NCBI RefSeq assembly: GCF_900324465.2
Contig: NC_046619.1
Coordinates: 13,476,637-13,540,636, forward strand
Direction: 5' to 3'
Length of the DNA: 64,000 bases
From: Anabas testudineus
Lineage: Eukaryota > Chordata > Actinopteri > Anabantiformes > Anabantidae
In this document: positions 1 to 17,049 of the stretch, one piece after another
How the letters are laid out: every line of letters starts with the position of its first letter
Position numbering within the stretch: position 1 is the stretch's first letter
Notes under the pieces: generated by a model
Told to the model about the DNA's origin: nothing
Database searches by the model: none
What the model saw: the letters and a program-made list of their open reading frames with translations, nothing else
Made by a program: the position numbers and the translations under genes

Positions 1-4900
<4,900 letters not shown>

Positions 4901-7900
4901 AGTCGTCGGTGACATCCGTTTCTGATCTTTTCTGTTAGAATAAAACTGTTTTATGGGATAAAATCGCACGTACACTCACTGTTTTCATCCTAGCCGTCGG
5001 TTTGCCGTCGTCCACTTCCAGCTCCCAGCCTTTAAATAAAAACTATCCTCTTTAATAACCGCTGAGTTTTATTACAAGCGACAGAGTACCCTACATCGAC
5101 AACTGAGTATTTATGAATGTCAATTAGGCTGAGTCAGTCGTTTCTCCTTTAACGACTTAAATGTGGAGCTGTGTTTTAATGGTCTCCTTCCCGTGTACAG
5201 TACCGAGATTTCCTACTGTACTGAGTAAACCACTGCTTCCAGGTTCCCTCCCATTTCTGGTCCAACTCCATTTGAAATGGGGGTCTAATATCCAGCGGCT
5301 CTAAATATGTTCAAAGCACAGATTTGCCCTATTTACTACACATTGGTAAACACTATGGTATTTTCATGTTTACTACTTTATACTTATGTGCAATTCAAAG
5401 AGAAATGTGTTATTTTGCATCTCTATAGAAAGCATTCATCCTTATATTTTTAATTAAATTAAAAGCATCACTAAAGCTGCCATTAAAAGAAAAAGTAGGA
5501 CTATAAGAAGGCCACAATTACTAATATAATCTATGTAATAAAAGGCCCATGTAAGTATGTTAGATATCACATAGGTTAATGTAATAATAAACATTTTTTT
5601 GTAGTTTATTATTTTTAATAGTCTAATTATATGTGATAATGTATGACTTATATTTAAGTCTTCATCAGCAAACTAGCTAATTGCTGCAGCTGCCATATGA
5701 ATGTAGTGGAGAAACAATAGAGGGTTTCAGTCCACTTAAACAGGTCTGTGTGTGCTTTCCACCCGTGATCAGTTACTAGTTTGTTTGAAGATTAAGAAAC
5801 AACGCAAATGTGTTACAATAATAACAATAAACACGTTATATTTATTGTATTATATTATAATCCTACTGAACATACAAAATATGTTTAGCCACTTGGACAT
5901 TTCGTATCTGAAATCTTTATTAATGTCCTGTACATGTTTGGACTTTTCTGTCCTTAGAGAGATAGTCCAGAGGATTTGTCTTTTTTTTACTTAACCTCTG
6001 AGCAGCATTCACCACTAAGGGGAGCTACAACTCTGTGTTTGGAAGAACAAGCATGAGGTTACTAATCACTAAGAGTTGGATTCACTATGGTTAACTGTAA
6101 GAAACATATCCTCCTAATATAGTCAAGGGTATTTTTAAATTTGAACTCATCAACATTTCACAAATCAATCATAATCAACCACTGCTGACAAAACACTTTG
6201 AAGGAACCACAAGTGTAAAACTATTTAAATTGCAATATGCACTGTCATCGCATGAGCGGTAACAGAGAAAAACATGTGACCCCCCCCCATATAAAAACTG
6301 TGATGACAGTTTAATATGACTGTAACTGGTAGATTGCTGCTTGTAACAGAGAAGTTGTGTCATGTTTTTAAAAAAGTTGTCTTTGGTAGCAACTTTGAGA
6401 TGAGGCCCAGGCAGTGCTGAGCTGTCAGTGATTAATTGAGGCCCTAGTTCATAGACTAACTACTCATAATCATTATTTCAGAGAGCTTAACGGGACTAAG
6501 ACAAAGTTAGGGTACGGTAACCAACACACTACCTACTAGTATGCCCATCATTCACACTTTCCACTCAATTTTATATGCGTCATTGTGCGTTGTCTTTCAA
6601 GTGTGACACATTTTGTTGCTCATCAGAAAACACCTGAGACACGTCAACTAGCAGTGTCTGTATTTGTTGCTATAGCATCACCACCTGAAGTACATCTTGT
6701 CTGAGCTGTGCTGCTTGAGCGTGAAGAGATACATAAATGAGCTTGTATTCTTGGCCAACAAAGATTAATATTACAATCTGTTGACACTTGCCTCAGCAGA
6801 GTTAATTGCTCTTTCAGTATTACTATTGTTAATTATTTACCGACAGTAATATTGAGTTAATTATTTCTAATCCCACAAACTTCCAGTGGACATAGGAATG
6901 TGGGACTCTGTCATCAGATGGTGTTTCCAATTAGTCCCTGAGGAGCCTGAGTGGGACAGGCTCCACAGCTCTGCTCCTCCGCTAAAAATAACAGCTCACA
7001 CAACTTCATGGAGTCTAGTAACAAAACTATCCTGGGATTCTTTGTAAGTAAAGTGAAGGTCAAAGGTTATAGGCTTTTAGCCAATAGCAGTGCTTCCTGT
7101 TTAAATTGGAATAGTTTGAATCCTCCGAGAGGTGTGGGTAGGAGAGGGAAGAAGCATCTGTGAGAGGCCCACACATGTGTAAGTCTCATAAGGTCACAGA
7201 GAACTGAAGGCCGACTGAGTGAACATGAACGTAAAAAGGTTTTGTTTTACACTGGGGAGATTTATTGAGTTAAGAAATCAAATGTTCCATGAATCCTTTT
7301 CACAAATTTAAAGCACTCCGGTGAAACTGTGGTGCTGTCTACAATCAAAAGATGGTGGCAGTGATAGGTGCAGGCTGTCTGATGCATGTCCAGCAGCATG
7401 CTCAAACATGATGTGATGGAATCTGCACTGGCAGAGTAGTCATCATTTTTAAGTATGACTCACTCTTTGTGGATTTCTTTATTTCTCTGGGGCCTTGGAA
7501 CTAGTGCAGGGGCCTGGCACTGACAGCAGAAAATCATACATAAACCTGTTCCTGTTCCCACACGGTGACACAACACTGCAATAGCTTCACTCATCAATAC
7601 ATGGGGGCAAGTTGGGAAATGATAGAAGACAAAACAGTGAACTATCAGTGAGACAATCTGTCCACTGTACTCCTGCTGTGATGTGCTTGGATTCACCTGG
7701 GACGTGAGTTCAGACATTCGTCCCCCAATTCCACATTTTGTTTGTGTTTGTCTGTTTTAGTTTCGTTTAACTGTGAGTTCAGTCGAACTCTGACAAAGCC
7801 TTACCAGCACGTACGTATGATGTCACCCATACGAGTTTGATGAGAGGTCACAGTGGAAACTCTATTTCTGTGTTCACCCACAGAAAGAGCTGTAAGGTGA

Positions 7901-10140
7901 AACAGCCATATAAGGCTCAATAACGAAATCCGTAAAAAACTACCACTGTGTGGGAAATATTTTTAAATTGCTGTATTAAATGAAGTTGAAGTCACAGTTG
8001 CTAGAGACTGATTGTTTTGTTCAGGAATGAATGGTCAAATTAATCTCTTGAACCTGATAAGTCATACCAACCTGTACCACCTAGTTACAGGCAAGCTGCG
8101 CAAACTTATCAGTTCCTGGCGTTATGGACAGGGGGACCGACGGGGGGGTGGAAGAGATGGTTGTCTCATGCAGCCAAAACAATTTGAAGCTTAGAGTTGA
8201 AGAGGTGAGGGTAGACTTTACATGAAGCCCTCCTCTCTGCCGTCCATCTATGTTCTTGGTTATATACTATTATACTGTATTTATTTCAGAATTTTCCAAC
8301 AAGGCTTGTATTGTAATTTATATTAAATATATGGTTATGATACATATGATATCAACAACTCTACTACAATCACCCATGGCTTTTTTAATTGACTACCAAC
8401 CAAGCATAAACATGTTTGCAGGTTTGTCAGAAGCTCTCAGACATCTGTGATTTGAGCTAAATGATAATATCAGCAGCTACCATCCTCACTGTATCAGTAT
8501 TAATATGCTGACTTTTACAAGGTCTATTGATTGTCATGTTCTTCATTTTGTTATGACGTTTGCTTATTTGCATTTGAGCTTTAACACAAAGTACTACACA
8601 CAACACAAAATACAACCAGTGCCTAGTTTTACAAGTAGCTGGCCACAAATCCAAATACTGAAATAATTTAAAACTGATGGTGCAACTACAGTCAGGGGAT
8701 GTCTGATATAAATGCTTTGGCAAGCTATTCTATAGTTGTTTATGTTTTATCTGCTGGAGGCATGTATGTGTATAGAATACCTCAAAGTAGGCTATCTAAC
8801 AGTTGTTGAGATGTTTCTATCTGGGAATAGATCCAAAGTCGTGGTCCAACTGACATCCAGTGATGAACACTATTCCTTGGAACTACTAGGATCTCAAAGG
8901 TGCCACCCAGTAGGGAAGAACACAGATGTGTGTGTCATCAAGCCCGGAGAAAGGATAAATTGCTGTCAGCGTTTTTAAAAAAAAAAACCTACGCATTTTT
9001 ATGACAGACAGACCCCATATTTCCACCACCACGCAAATACCAGAAACTGAAACATCTTGCCCAGAACCAATGAACAACACATTTTACAAAGACCTTTCTC
9101 CCCATACAGTATAACCCTTCCAACACATATTTACAGACTTACTGTACACCTAAGAAGCCAAAATGTGAAAATTGTTGCGGCAATAAAATGTTTTGTACTT
9201 CCTTCTTTCACATGAAAGCTTAATTTATACGAAATGATCATAGATTGACTGGAAAACAAAACTGACCGCTTCACTTTCAGTTACTCTACGTTCAAAAGAC
9301 TGTGTAGTAATGATATATGAATCTGTACTGTAGTTGGTGTACATTTACATTTCTCTTCAGTTATTAATCATCTTCTGTCTCTCTATGATTGTGCACTCAT
9401 CCCTTATCCTGTAAACATACAATAAAATCAATGTGCTTTCATATGACCACAAGTAGTTTCATACAGTATAAGCGACACTCTTAACAACCTCACATACGCT
9501 GTCTGTTTTTGTGAGTAAAAAATGTCTTGTATATACACACGTACAAAGCAGTAAACAGATTCGACTTCAAATCAAATGAAGTCATACACAGATGAAGCTA
9601 TTTGTTGTGAGAAAAGCCAGAGCTTTTAGTTGTTGCGGGGATTTTGTTTGAGCAAATCCTTTGAGTGTTGAAGCTGGAAAACAAGGAGGATCTTGCCCCT
9701 GGTACTTTTCCCCTCATCTGTGCAATGCTGGCACTTAAAAAAAGATCTTGCCCGCTTTGCCAGTTTTACCCCATAAAAGGAATAAAGAGGGGCCTATATT
9801 ATTCCTCTCCAGCTTGTCCAGCTTGTCACACAGGGGGTACAAGAGGTGAATGGGGTTTATAATATATGCACATGCCTGCATTCTTCACCCCCCGCTCTCG
9901 AAGCCACACATAAACATACTGAAGTGACCTTATGTTCTTGTCATTCCACAGGAACACCTGCAGACTATGCAGGAAGTTTAAAAAAGTAATTAAAAACAGA
10001 CAAGCCTGCAGTCTGCACAAACACAACAAGCACAAGCCTGCCTCTTGCTGCTGCTCAGAAAATTAAAATGCCGAGCAGCTAACAGCAACACATGGTGACT
10101 CGCTCCCCCCCCCCCCCCATCCCTTCACAGCCCGCATTCT
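4901..10140. other. Gene-poor intergenic stretch
   Basis: Five kilobases without a recognised exon on either strand. The sequence is AT-rich, with a C9 run at 6281 and several open frames under 90 codons that look random. It separates the divergently transcribed slc16a2-like gene (-) from lrrn4cl (+). In a window where most genes are 1-2 kb apart this is the largest empty gap, so it is the best place to look for conserved non-coding elements. Confidence 0.5.
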
Positions 10141-10350
10141 CACAAAAATTCAGCAAAAAGAAATATAAAAGAGCAACCATAGCTGACTGGAAGCCCCATT
10201 GAGAAAGAGGCGGAGGCGAGGAGTGAAAAAAGACAGACTATGAAAGAGTAAAAGGGGTGGGAGAGGCGCTGAGGGGAGAACAAGAGGGGGTGTTGAGAAG
10301 GAGGAGAGAGTCTGAGGAAACAACTTAAGACGGTGAGAACTGAAGTCGGT
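10106..10350. repeat. Homopolymer C tract followed by a strand-biased purine tract
   Basis: A C13 run begins near 10,106. From about 10,200 to 10,330 the plus strand is overwhelmingly purine, in GAGGAG, AAAAAAG and GGGG style blocks. Such polypurine/polypyrimidine stretches can form triplex or paused structures. It lies at the putative 5' end of lrrn4cl and may be part of its 5' UTR or promoter. Confidence 0.6.
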
Positions 10351-10434
10351 GGTGAGCATACGGTGAGAGCAGACAGAGTGGGAACACAGGAAAAAAGAGA
10401 AAAAAGACGTGAAACATCCATCTGCATCACACAG
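10350..10434 (+). other. lrrn4cl: Possible 5' non-coding exon of lrrn4cl
   Basis: The coding exon at 11,087 is preceded by a clear 3' splice site (TCTATAG), so at least one upstream non-coding exon must exist. A good donor (ACACAG|GTACAG) occurs at 10,434, after a purine-rich segment with no long open frame. The left boundary is unknown. This is inference from the splice signals only. Confidence 0.33.
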
Positions 10435-11088
10435 GTACAGTAAACCATCTTGAAAACTTTATTTTACCTTTATTCCATCTTTATGGTGACTTTTGTTGTC
10501 AGCTACAACCCACTGAATGATCACATGTTTATTCTTAGAGACTTAGTCATCAGCGTCATATTCTGAAGCCATGAGAAAATATATTGTGACCTGTGGTGGT
10601 TACTTTAAAATTACTTCATAAATAAACCTGAAATTCATTTGTTATTTTTTTATTCAGCTCTGGGTTCCCACAGAATTCAGTTGGCGTACCGCCAAGAGAA
10701 AATGGAAGTCCTGATGGGGGTCACTAAAATTGTGTTTTATTTTCCAGCACTCAGTATTTATTTATCAAAAGTTGTTTACACAACAGAAATAAAAACACTG
10801 CAAATGTTTGATTTTACACAAAGACATTTCCAAGCTATAAACTTTAGTAAAATGGAATCCTAGATGCCTCAAATTACCGCTCTTTATAAATAATTATTTG
10901 ATTATATTTATTCCACTGAATTCCCTCTTATAACTAACCTGAAGTTATCAATGGGGAAACGATTGCTACTGACACATTTCTTTACTGAGACTTGCTCTGT
11001 TAACATTACAGTAGTGTTAGTCACTAATTTAGTATTTTTACATTGAATATTAATTCTGGATGTCATTTTGTCATGTCTGTCTATAGAT

Positions 11089-11883
11089 ATGATGTCACTA
11101 CAAAAGAACCTGGGCGTGCTTCTGTTTTTGCTGAGTGTCTCGTCTCTCCTTCACTCCCACGGCTTAAGTCATGCTGCTTCCACTTCCCCTCCTGTCACTC
11201 GTCCACGGATCACATTCCTTACTGCACTGGGCTCAGATGATGACTATGAAGAAGAAGATGATTATGAAAACAATGGCTCTCCTCCCATGGTGCTGTCCTC
11301 CATGAAGACTCCCCTTCTCCGAAATGAGCCCCACCTCTGCCACTACGACCCCTGCTTGGAGAATCAGCAGCCGTGTGCCTATCTTGCAACGCAGACGGGC
11401 TGCCTCTGTCCTGGGCTTAGTGGAGATGATGAGCCTCCCCATGCACCTCGTATCCAAGCACTGCTGCCAATAGACGAAGGCGATGACAAAGGAAAGGTGG
11501 AGGTGAAGTGGTGTGCTCCTTCTTCAGTGGTGTCTGGCTACAGGGTGGTGATTCAGGGACGTGAAAGTGACACCCTTGAAGTTGGGGATGCTTCACGACG
11601 AGGTGTGCTGGGATCTTTGGTAGTTGGGACAAAGGTATGTGTGGAGGCACTGAACAAGGCTGGGACCAGCACCCCCTCAGACTTCTCCTGTAGACGGTAT
11701 GACCCTCCAAAATCTTCTGACCATGAGCTGTTGGTGTGGATTGTTGGCGGAGGGGCCACCCTCCTTGTAATCCTCATAATCGTCAGTGTGATCCTCTGGA
11801 AGCGTAAAACATGTCAGAAGGGAAAGAGGAACTCGGCTGATGGACTGGGGAACCCTTCTTATAGTACAGAGGGAACACTGTGA
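11089..11883 (+). CDS. lrrn4cl: LRRN4 C-terminal-like protein: single-pass membrane protein with a fibronectin III domain
   Basis: Single coding exon, 264 aa. The acceptor at 11,086 lies 2 nt before ATGATG, which sets the start at MMSLQKNLGVLLFLLSVSS, a typical signal peptide. Next come an acidic segment (DDDYEEEDDYEN, about residues 50-62) and a Cys-rich motif (CHYDPCLENQQPC...GCLCPGLSG, about 85-112). The latter matches the CDYDHC...CLCPGLS motif of human LRRN4CL. A fibronectin III-like domain follows, holding VEVKWCAP and VCVEALNKAG. Then come a transmembrane helix (LLVWIVGGGATLLVILIIVS, about 218-240) and a short basic tail. Human LRRN4CL is 238 aa, so the length fits. The molecular role of the family is poorly known; it is expected at the cell surface. 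An AATAAA lies at 12,108. Confidence 0.88.
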   Translation: MMSLQKNLGVLLFLLSVSSLLHSHGLSHAASTSPPVTRPRITFLTALGSDDDYEEEDDYENNGSPPMVLSSMKTPLLRNEPHLCHYDPCLENQQPCAYLATQTGCLCPGLSGDDEPPHAPRIQALLPIDEGDDKGKVEVKWCAPSSVVSGYRVVIQGRESDTLEVGDASRRGVLGSLVVGTKVCVEALNKAGTSTPSDFSCRRYDPPKSSDHELLVWIVGGGATLLVILIIVSVILWKRKTCQKGKRNSADGLGNPSYSTEGTL

Positions 11884-12107
11884 TCCAGACTGTGGCATCA
11901 TGAACTGTCGAACACAGCCACAGTCCTCTTGAGATGTGACTGCCCTCTTGAGGGCACAGCAACAATATGATAATGAACAAACACGGTGTTGTGATTGATG
12001 ATTGGATCATTAGATTGTTTACAGTCCATTTTTAATGGATGTTTGAACATTTTGGGAGAAAGAATGTTTATTTACTGTAAATTAAGCAGCCTTTGTGGAT
12101 TAACACT

Positions 12108-12113
12108 AATAAA
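12108..12113 (+). terminator. Polyadenylation signal AATAAA for lrrn4cl
   Basis: AATAAA 225 nt past the lrrn4cl stop. A second AATAAA lies near 12,289, so alternative 3' ends are possible. Confidence 0.5.
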
Positions 12114-12499
12114 TAGTTAATTATTGTGTTTTCAGTTAGAACTAAAGGTTTATTTGCTGGCAAATTAACCTTAGTAGATTTGCTGTTATTTTTGTATTAA
12201 TTTGTGTCTTAATGTAATGTGTAAACATATGTATTTTTAGGAAATAGCTACTGACTGAAACTTTTATACCAAACCTAAACTTAATTTTAAATAAAAAAAT
12301 CTTTGTGATGGTTGAATTTTTGTTTCTTTTGAAAATCTTTTGCACAGCCCCAGGAAAGGGAAATAATGTGTTAAGGTGTAAAATTGAAGGTATGAAATTA
12401 CCTTAGAATAATGCAATATAAAATAATTGTTAAAGTTAAATAAGAGGCAAGCTAATCTGGATGTTTCTGCAGCATTAAGGTACCCATAACATAAATCTT

Positions 12500-12830
12500 T
12501 AATACATCAACGACCTCTTGTGGGGTCCCTGAGGAATCAGTGTGACATATAAGTGAAAAACAGCTGCCAAATTGGTGTGGAGCCATCACAAGCAACAGGG
12601 ACACCTAAAACATGCTTTGACATTAAGTCCTTGAACTGGAAGGTACAACATTCCTCCTAAGGGTATAGTCCTTCATTCAGTGTTTGCTAGTCACCCAAAG
12701 ATGCTGAGTTGGGATCCGGTGACTATGGAGGCCAAAGCATGTGACTGTCACTATTTTAATATTCATTAAACCATTCAGTGGCTGGTTGCATGTTATACTG
12801 AATGAAATTATTTGCAATCATTATATTCTT
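12500..12830. repeat. Probable degenerate interspersed repeat
   Basis: The segment around 12,640-12,800 includes GGATCCGGTGACTATGGAGG. This resembles a phrase I associate with a dispersed non-autonomous teleost repeat (GATCTGGTGACTGTGGAGGCC). No terminal inverted repeats or target-site duplication could be fixed by eye. The family is not named because the match is from memory and is degenerate. Confidence 0.3.
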
Positions 12831-13199
12831 ATTTACAGTGTTTAGATGCACAGATAGATCACCATGTTTTTAACAGAAAAACAGATTTGAGAAATTGAGA
12901 AATCTGGCTGGAAACAGCTGTTTTTAAAGGATTTACATAAAATTAAAGATGCAAACATTAGTAGCCTATTGTCTTCCAACAGCATGTCATGTTTGCTAAT
13001 GAAAGGTTATTAATTTAAAACTATAACTGATCATTAGAAAAAGTGGTAATGTATCGTTTAATAAAAAAAAAACATGATATGATGTATAAACGTTTGACTA
13101 ATTGTGTAAATTAGTTTGTCTTTGGGCTTAACTTAATTGTTGCTTTTCGGTTGCGTAACTTCAATTTGTAATTCTCGCCTTTTATTTTGAAAGTATAAA

Positions 13200-13368
13200 T
13201 AAAACAATTGCTGATTGGCTAATTGGTACGTCATTCACTGCAAGTCTCCACCTTCGCTCGGTGTCTGAGCCAATGAGCTGTCTCCAAACAACGTGAGGAG
13301 GAAGGTGTTTTCTCAACATGTGAAATTCACGTTGAAACTTGTCTTCAGCGATCATTCATACGAACAGG
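13200..13368 (+). promoter_or_regulatory. tstd1 proximal promoter with CCAAT boxes
   Basis: Two inverted CCAAT boxes (CTGATTGGCTAATTGG near 13,210) and a forward one (GAGCCAATGAG near 13,266) lie 100-160 nt before the tstd1 ATG. They fit NF-Y-type control of a housekeeping gene. Confidence 0.45.
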
Positions 13369-14185
13369 ATGGCGAATACAGGTGAGTCCTCTTTCTCTCT
13401 TCTCTCTTGTGAAAGATATAATTGGACTGTCTGCAGCCTACCTGGAGTTTATGGACGGCTTTAAACTTTCCTAATGTTGTCTGAGAAACCTGATTTCCTA
13501 ATTGATTAGCTAACACCTATGTTAATTAATGGGTAATAGAGCAGGTTGTAGCAGCAGTTAATTTCGTATCTGATTCACGATTGCGTGTTTCTTAATTGTT
13601 GCTACGTTTATCTCATTTTGCACTCATTTCTTTACGTTTATCATTATCATATAATTGATGCACTCATTTCTTTAAACTGATTAAAAAATGCATGAGCCAG
13701 GATTTAAAGGTAGTTATAATGTTGAGGTTTTCCTTCAGGATCACAGTTGGCACATTCAGAATGACTCAGCAGCCAGAAGAAGTGTTGATGAAGTCAAAGC
13801 GGAAGCTGATTGTCTCAGGAGGAAACCGGTTACTCTAGAAACGCACAACAAAGCCTGTCCCGCAAAAAGCAAAGCAGTGTAACTTATTATTAGATAAAAT
13901 ATAAACAAAGACAATGAGTTTTAATGTGAGGGAACTGTCTTCTGGAGGGAAGGGATTTTTAATCAAGCAATCAATGATTTGGGGGGTAGAAACTAATGTA
14001 AACACAATTATTAATAACACTTTATTATATTATAATATATTTTTTTCATTAAAAAACAATAATTTTGGCATGTGCAAAAGTTGGGGCACCCACTACTTAG
14101 TAACACCACTGCCTATAGAAATACTACTCTTTGGGGTTTTGCAACAGCCAGTGTCACAGGCAACATAGTATATGTTCATTTTTGC
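13347..14185. repeat. Tandem duplication in tstd1, copy A (contains functional exon 1)
   Basis: Left copy of a diverged direct duplication. Shared blocks with copy B, in the same order, are GCGATCATTCATAC at 13,348, TTTAAACTTTC near 13,460, ATTCAGAATGACTCAGCA at 13,754, CCGGTTACTCTAGAAAC at 13,827 and GCCAGTGTCACAGG near 14,148. Copy A contains the tstd1 start codon and exon 1 donor. Confidence 0.8.
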
Positions 14186-16036
14186 TTTATAGCGATCATT
14201 CATACAGTATTTGACATAACTGCTGCCTGCCTGAATATTATGAATGGGTTTAAACTTTCTTAATGTTGTTTGAGAAGCTTGATTGGATTTTTCGCTACAA
14301 CCTGTTTACTTATTGAGTAATACAAAAGGCCAAAGCAGTCAAAGTGACAATAATATTCTGTTGGTTTAACAACTGTAATAATGTTCGAGTTTGTCTTTAT
14401 GATTACAGTATAGGCAAATTCAGAATGACTCAGCACACTGTAAAATTGCTGATAAGGTCAAACCGGAAGTTAATTATTTTAGCAGGGAATCCGGTTACTC
14501 TAGAAACAAAGCACGTGAAGCAAGACGCAAAGCTATGAGATGATTAGCGCTGTAACATAACCTTCACACGCACACTAACATACTGAATTTAGCACAATGT
14601 GAAAGAAAGACCACAAGTTACAACCCGAGGGATCATTTTTCTGCAGTGGAATGTGTTTTTTTAAGTTCAGCATTTTGTTTTGTATTCTTAGTAATCCCAC
14701 TTTGCCAACTGGAGTATGACTGTATGTGGTTGAAAATACAACTATTTGGGGATGTTTGGCAGCCAGTGTCACAGGATACATAGCACAAATATAAGTGGAA
14801 AAAATCATTCCACTAATTATCAGCTAAATCTAGTTGTAGTTGCAGTCAGTTAACAAACAGGACAATTATCCAAAACGTGTCTAAAAATCCACCATGAACA
14901 TTGATCTCTGTTTGCTGCAGGGGTTGTTGATGTGTGCCTAACTTTGCATACAAATTAAATTCACAACCTGTTCACCTCACCTCACTGTGTATAAATATCT
15001 AATTTCATTTTTATGGAAGCTAAAATTAAATGGGGCTGTGTTTGCATAGGTAGCCCTCTTTGGCTGAGTGAATTCAACAAATAACTAACATGCATTTTTT
15101 AATAACGCAAGTGACAAATATTTGTTTTAAAAATGGGAGGGGTACAATTTTATGGCAGTGTTTAACAAAGACCTTTATGGATCTCCTCTCACTTCCAGCA
15201 ACTAAGGACATCTCTTATGAGGATCTAAAAGCTCTTATGGGAAAGAGCCAGGATCTTATTCTGGTCGATGTCCGCACTAAAGGGGAGGTGGACCAAGGAT
15301 GTATTCCAGGATCTGTTAATATCCCACGTAAGTGTTCTTATTCAATTAATGGAATAAAAAACAAATATGTATGTAAATATGTAGACTATATAGTATACAC
15401 TACTCTCATCTGGATTAATTGATTTCTTGTTTCCCTCAGTGTTTCCACTTATCATGCACACTCACGCAAAATTTAAATGTGCACAGTGGTTGAAAATTAT
15501 CACTAGTCTTTCATTTGCTTAATGTTATTGCACTTTTAATGTATTATGTATCATTTTAATGTGAAATAACGTTTTGCCAACCTCTCCTCCTTCTTTAATT
15601 CCTTAGTTGATACTGTACAGGAAGCTTTCAAATTGGACCCAGAATCCTTCAACTCCAAGTATGGAATAACTAAACCACCGTTGGATGCCCCAGAGTTGGT
15701 GTTTTACTGCCAGATGGGCAGGCGAGGTGGAATAGCCACAGACCAGGCTCACAGATTAGGATATGTGAAGTAAATATATCCTTTAATGAACAACATACAC
15801 ACATCAACCATTTTGATTTTAAACAGACTATCCAGGTGTCCTACATTAATAGCCTTAACTAGTTTTAGATTTGTGCTGTGTCCACTGTTATAGTTTTCTA
15901 TTATTATGAAATATGTGTAGATGTGCTTGTCTGTTTTATATATAGTGCTGACCTCCCTTATATTCGGTGTCTTTTTCTTTGTTTCAGAGCACGTAATCTT
16001 ACCGGAGGATATAAGCTGTGGAGTGAAAAACAGTGA
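13369..16036 (+). CDS. tstd1: Single-domain rhodanese (thiosulfate:glutathione sulfurtransferase)
   Basis: Four exons: 13369-13381, 15199-15327, 15607-15769 and 15988-16036, giving 117 aa (human TSTD1 is 115 aa). Family members move sulfane sulfur from thiosulfate to glutathione in the cytosol. The protein starts MANTATKDISYEDLKALM. It has the rhodanese core LILVDVRTKGEVDQGCIPGS and NIP in exon 2. The catalytic loop CQMGRRG, with its active-site Cys, is in exon 3 after ELVFY. It ends ARNLTGGYKLWSEKQ, matching the human ARNYAGAYREW end. The first exon is tiny (13 nt) and is separated by a 1.8-kb intron that contains a tandem duplication. The third donor is GTAAAT, with a U12-like ATATCCTTT just inside the intron. 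An AATAAA lies at 16,194. Confidence 0.9.
14190..14815. repeat. Tandem duplication in tstd1, copy B (exon 1 copy decayed)
   Basis: Right copy, somewhat shorter than copy A. It carries the same ordered blocks at 14,191, 14,249, 14,418, about 14,490 and 14,763. The segment equivalent to exon 1 keeps the 5' UTR word GCGATCATTCATAC but has lost both the ATG and the GTGAGT donor, so it cannot act as an alternative first coding exon in this form. Confidence 0.8.
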
Positions 16037-16193
16037 TGCCTGTAAAGAAAAGCATCATACATTTATTAAAATAGTAACTGCTGAGAAGGATAAAAATGCA
16101 AAATATAGAAACATTTTGGTGCTGTGTTTTTTAATCTTTTGATATGGTTTTGTTTTCAAACAGTACTGTATTTAAAATGTATGGATGACTACA

Positions 16194-16199
16194 AATAAA
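16194..16199 (+). terminator. Polyadenylation signal AATAAA for tstd1
   Basis: AATAAA 158 nt after the tstd1 stop codon, the first such signal downstream. Confidence 0.6.
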
Positions 16200-16684
16200 A
16201 TTAATAATGGGATCTGTTTGGAGCTGCAATTACATTTAGTGGTTCAGTTTTAAGAGCTCAGTACCTACATGCAAAGTTGAAAGAAAAACAGGAGTTTAGC
16301 TTCTCCAGTTACACTAAGTGGCCCTGTTTATTATGTATGAACATGGCAATTTTATTAGCAATTATGGCTTAGATGAGAAGGCTTTAATAGAACATTTATG
16401 GTGTCATAATATAGTAGTTTAAAGCAAATTGATATAATTGTCCAGCTGAACAAATAAACTATTTTATTTGTTCATGCTTATGAACCTTTTTTAGGGTTTG
16501 GCTGACTGTTCTGCACTGGAAGACTGGACTCATGGAGGAGCTTAGTATTTCTAAAATGTAATTTATTATGAAAATACTGAGAAAATGAAATTTGTTATGT
16601 TTCCGCTTTGTAAATAAGTAATTTAATGTGTGTTATTAATAATTGTTAATTAACATAAAAACTAAAATCAAGCCTGAAATCCTG

Positions 16685-16712
16685 CCTATAATAATAATAA
16701 TAATAATAATAA
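16685..16712. repeat. AAT trinucleotide repeat
   Basis: About nine AAT units between tstd1 and top6bl. A shorter copy lies at 17,677-17,692 in top6bl intron 1. Confidence 0.85.
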
Positions 16713-17049
16713 AAGGCCTTTACTCTGGAAAGGACTAGTTTAACTCGTCAGTTGTGTTTAAACTGCTCAGTACAGTAAAAATGCTCAGACAAATACAGCA
16801 GGTAGTGAGGAAAATTCTGGATTTTATTATGTATTATTAACTTATTCTAGCTAGAAACACTTAATCGATACTTGTAGAATTTCTGATTTGCACATAGTTA
16901 CTCGTTTCAAGTAAATACTTTTGAAATACAGACTGAACTTAGCAGCTAAAAACCTAAGCTAACTAGCTTAGCATGTGTAGCTCGTATCTGTTAGCTTGTT
17001 AAGCTAAGCTAGGTGTTTTCAATCATCACGACAGGTGCTGCGTTTGCTC

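Noticed and set aside
8736-8978. An 80-codon frame in the gene-poor region
   Set aside because: No domain, no codon-like composition and no flanking splice or promoter signals.
13688-13882. A 64-codon frame in tstd1 intron 1 as a separate gene
   Set aside because: Its better-kept half is shared with copy B of the tandem duplication, but the reading frame is not clearly preserved there and no splice pairing fits tstd1.
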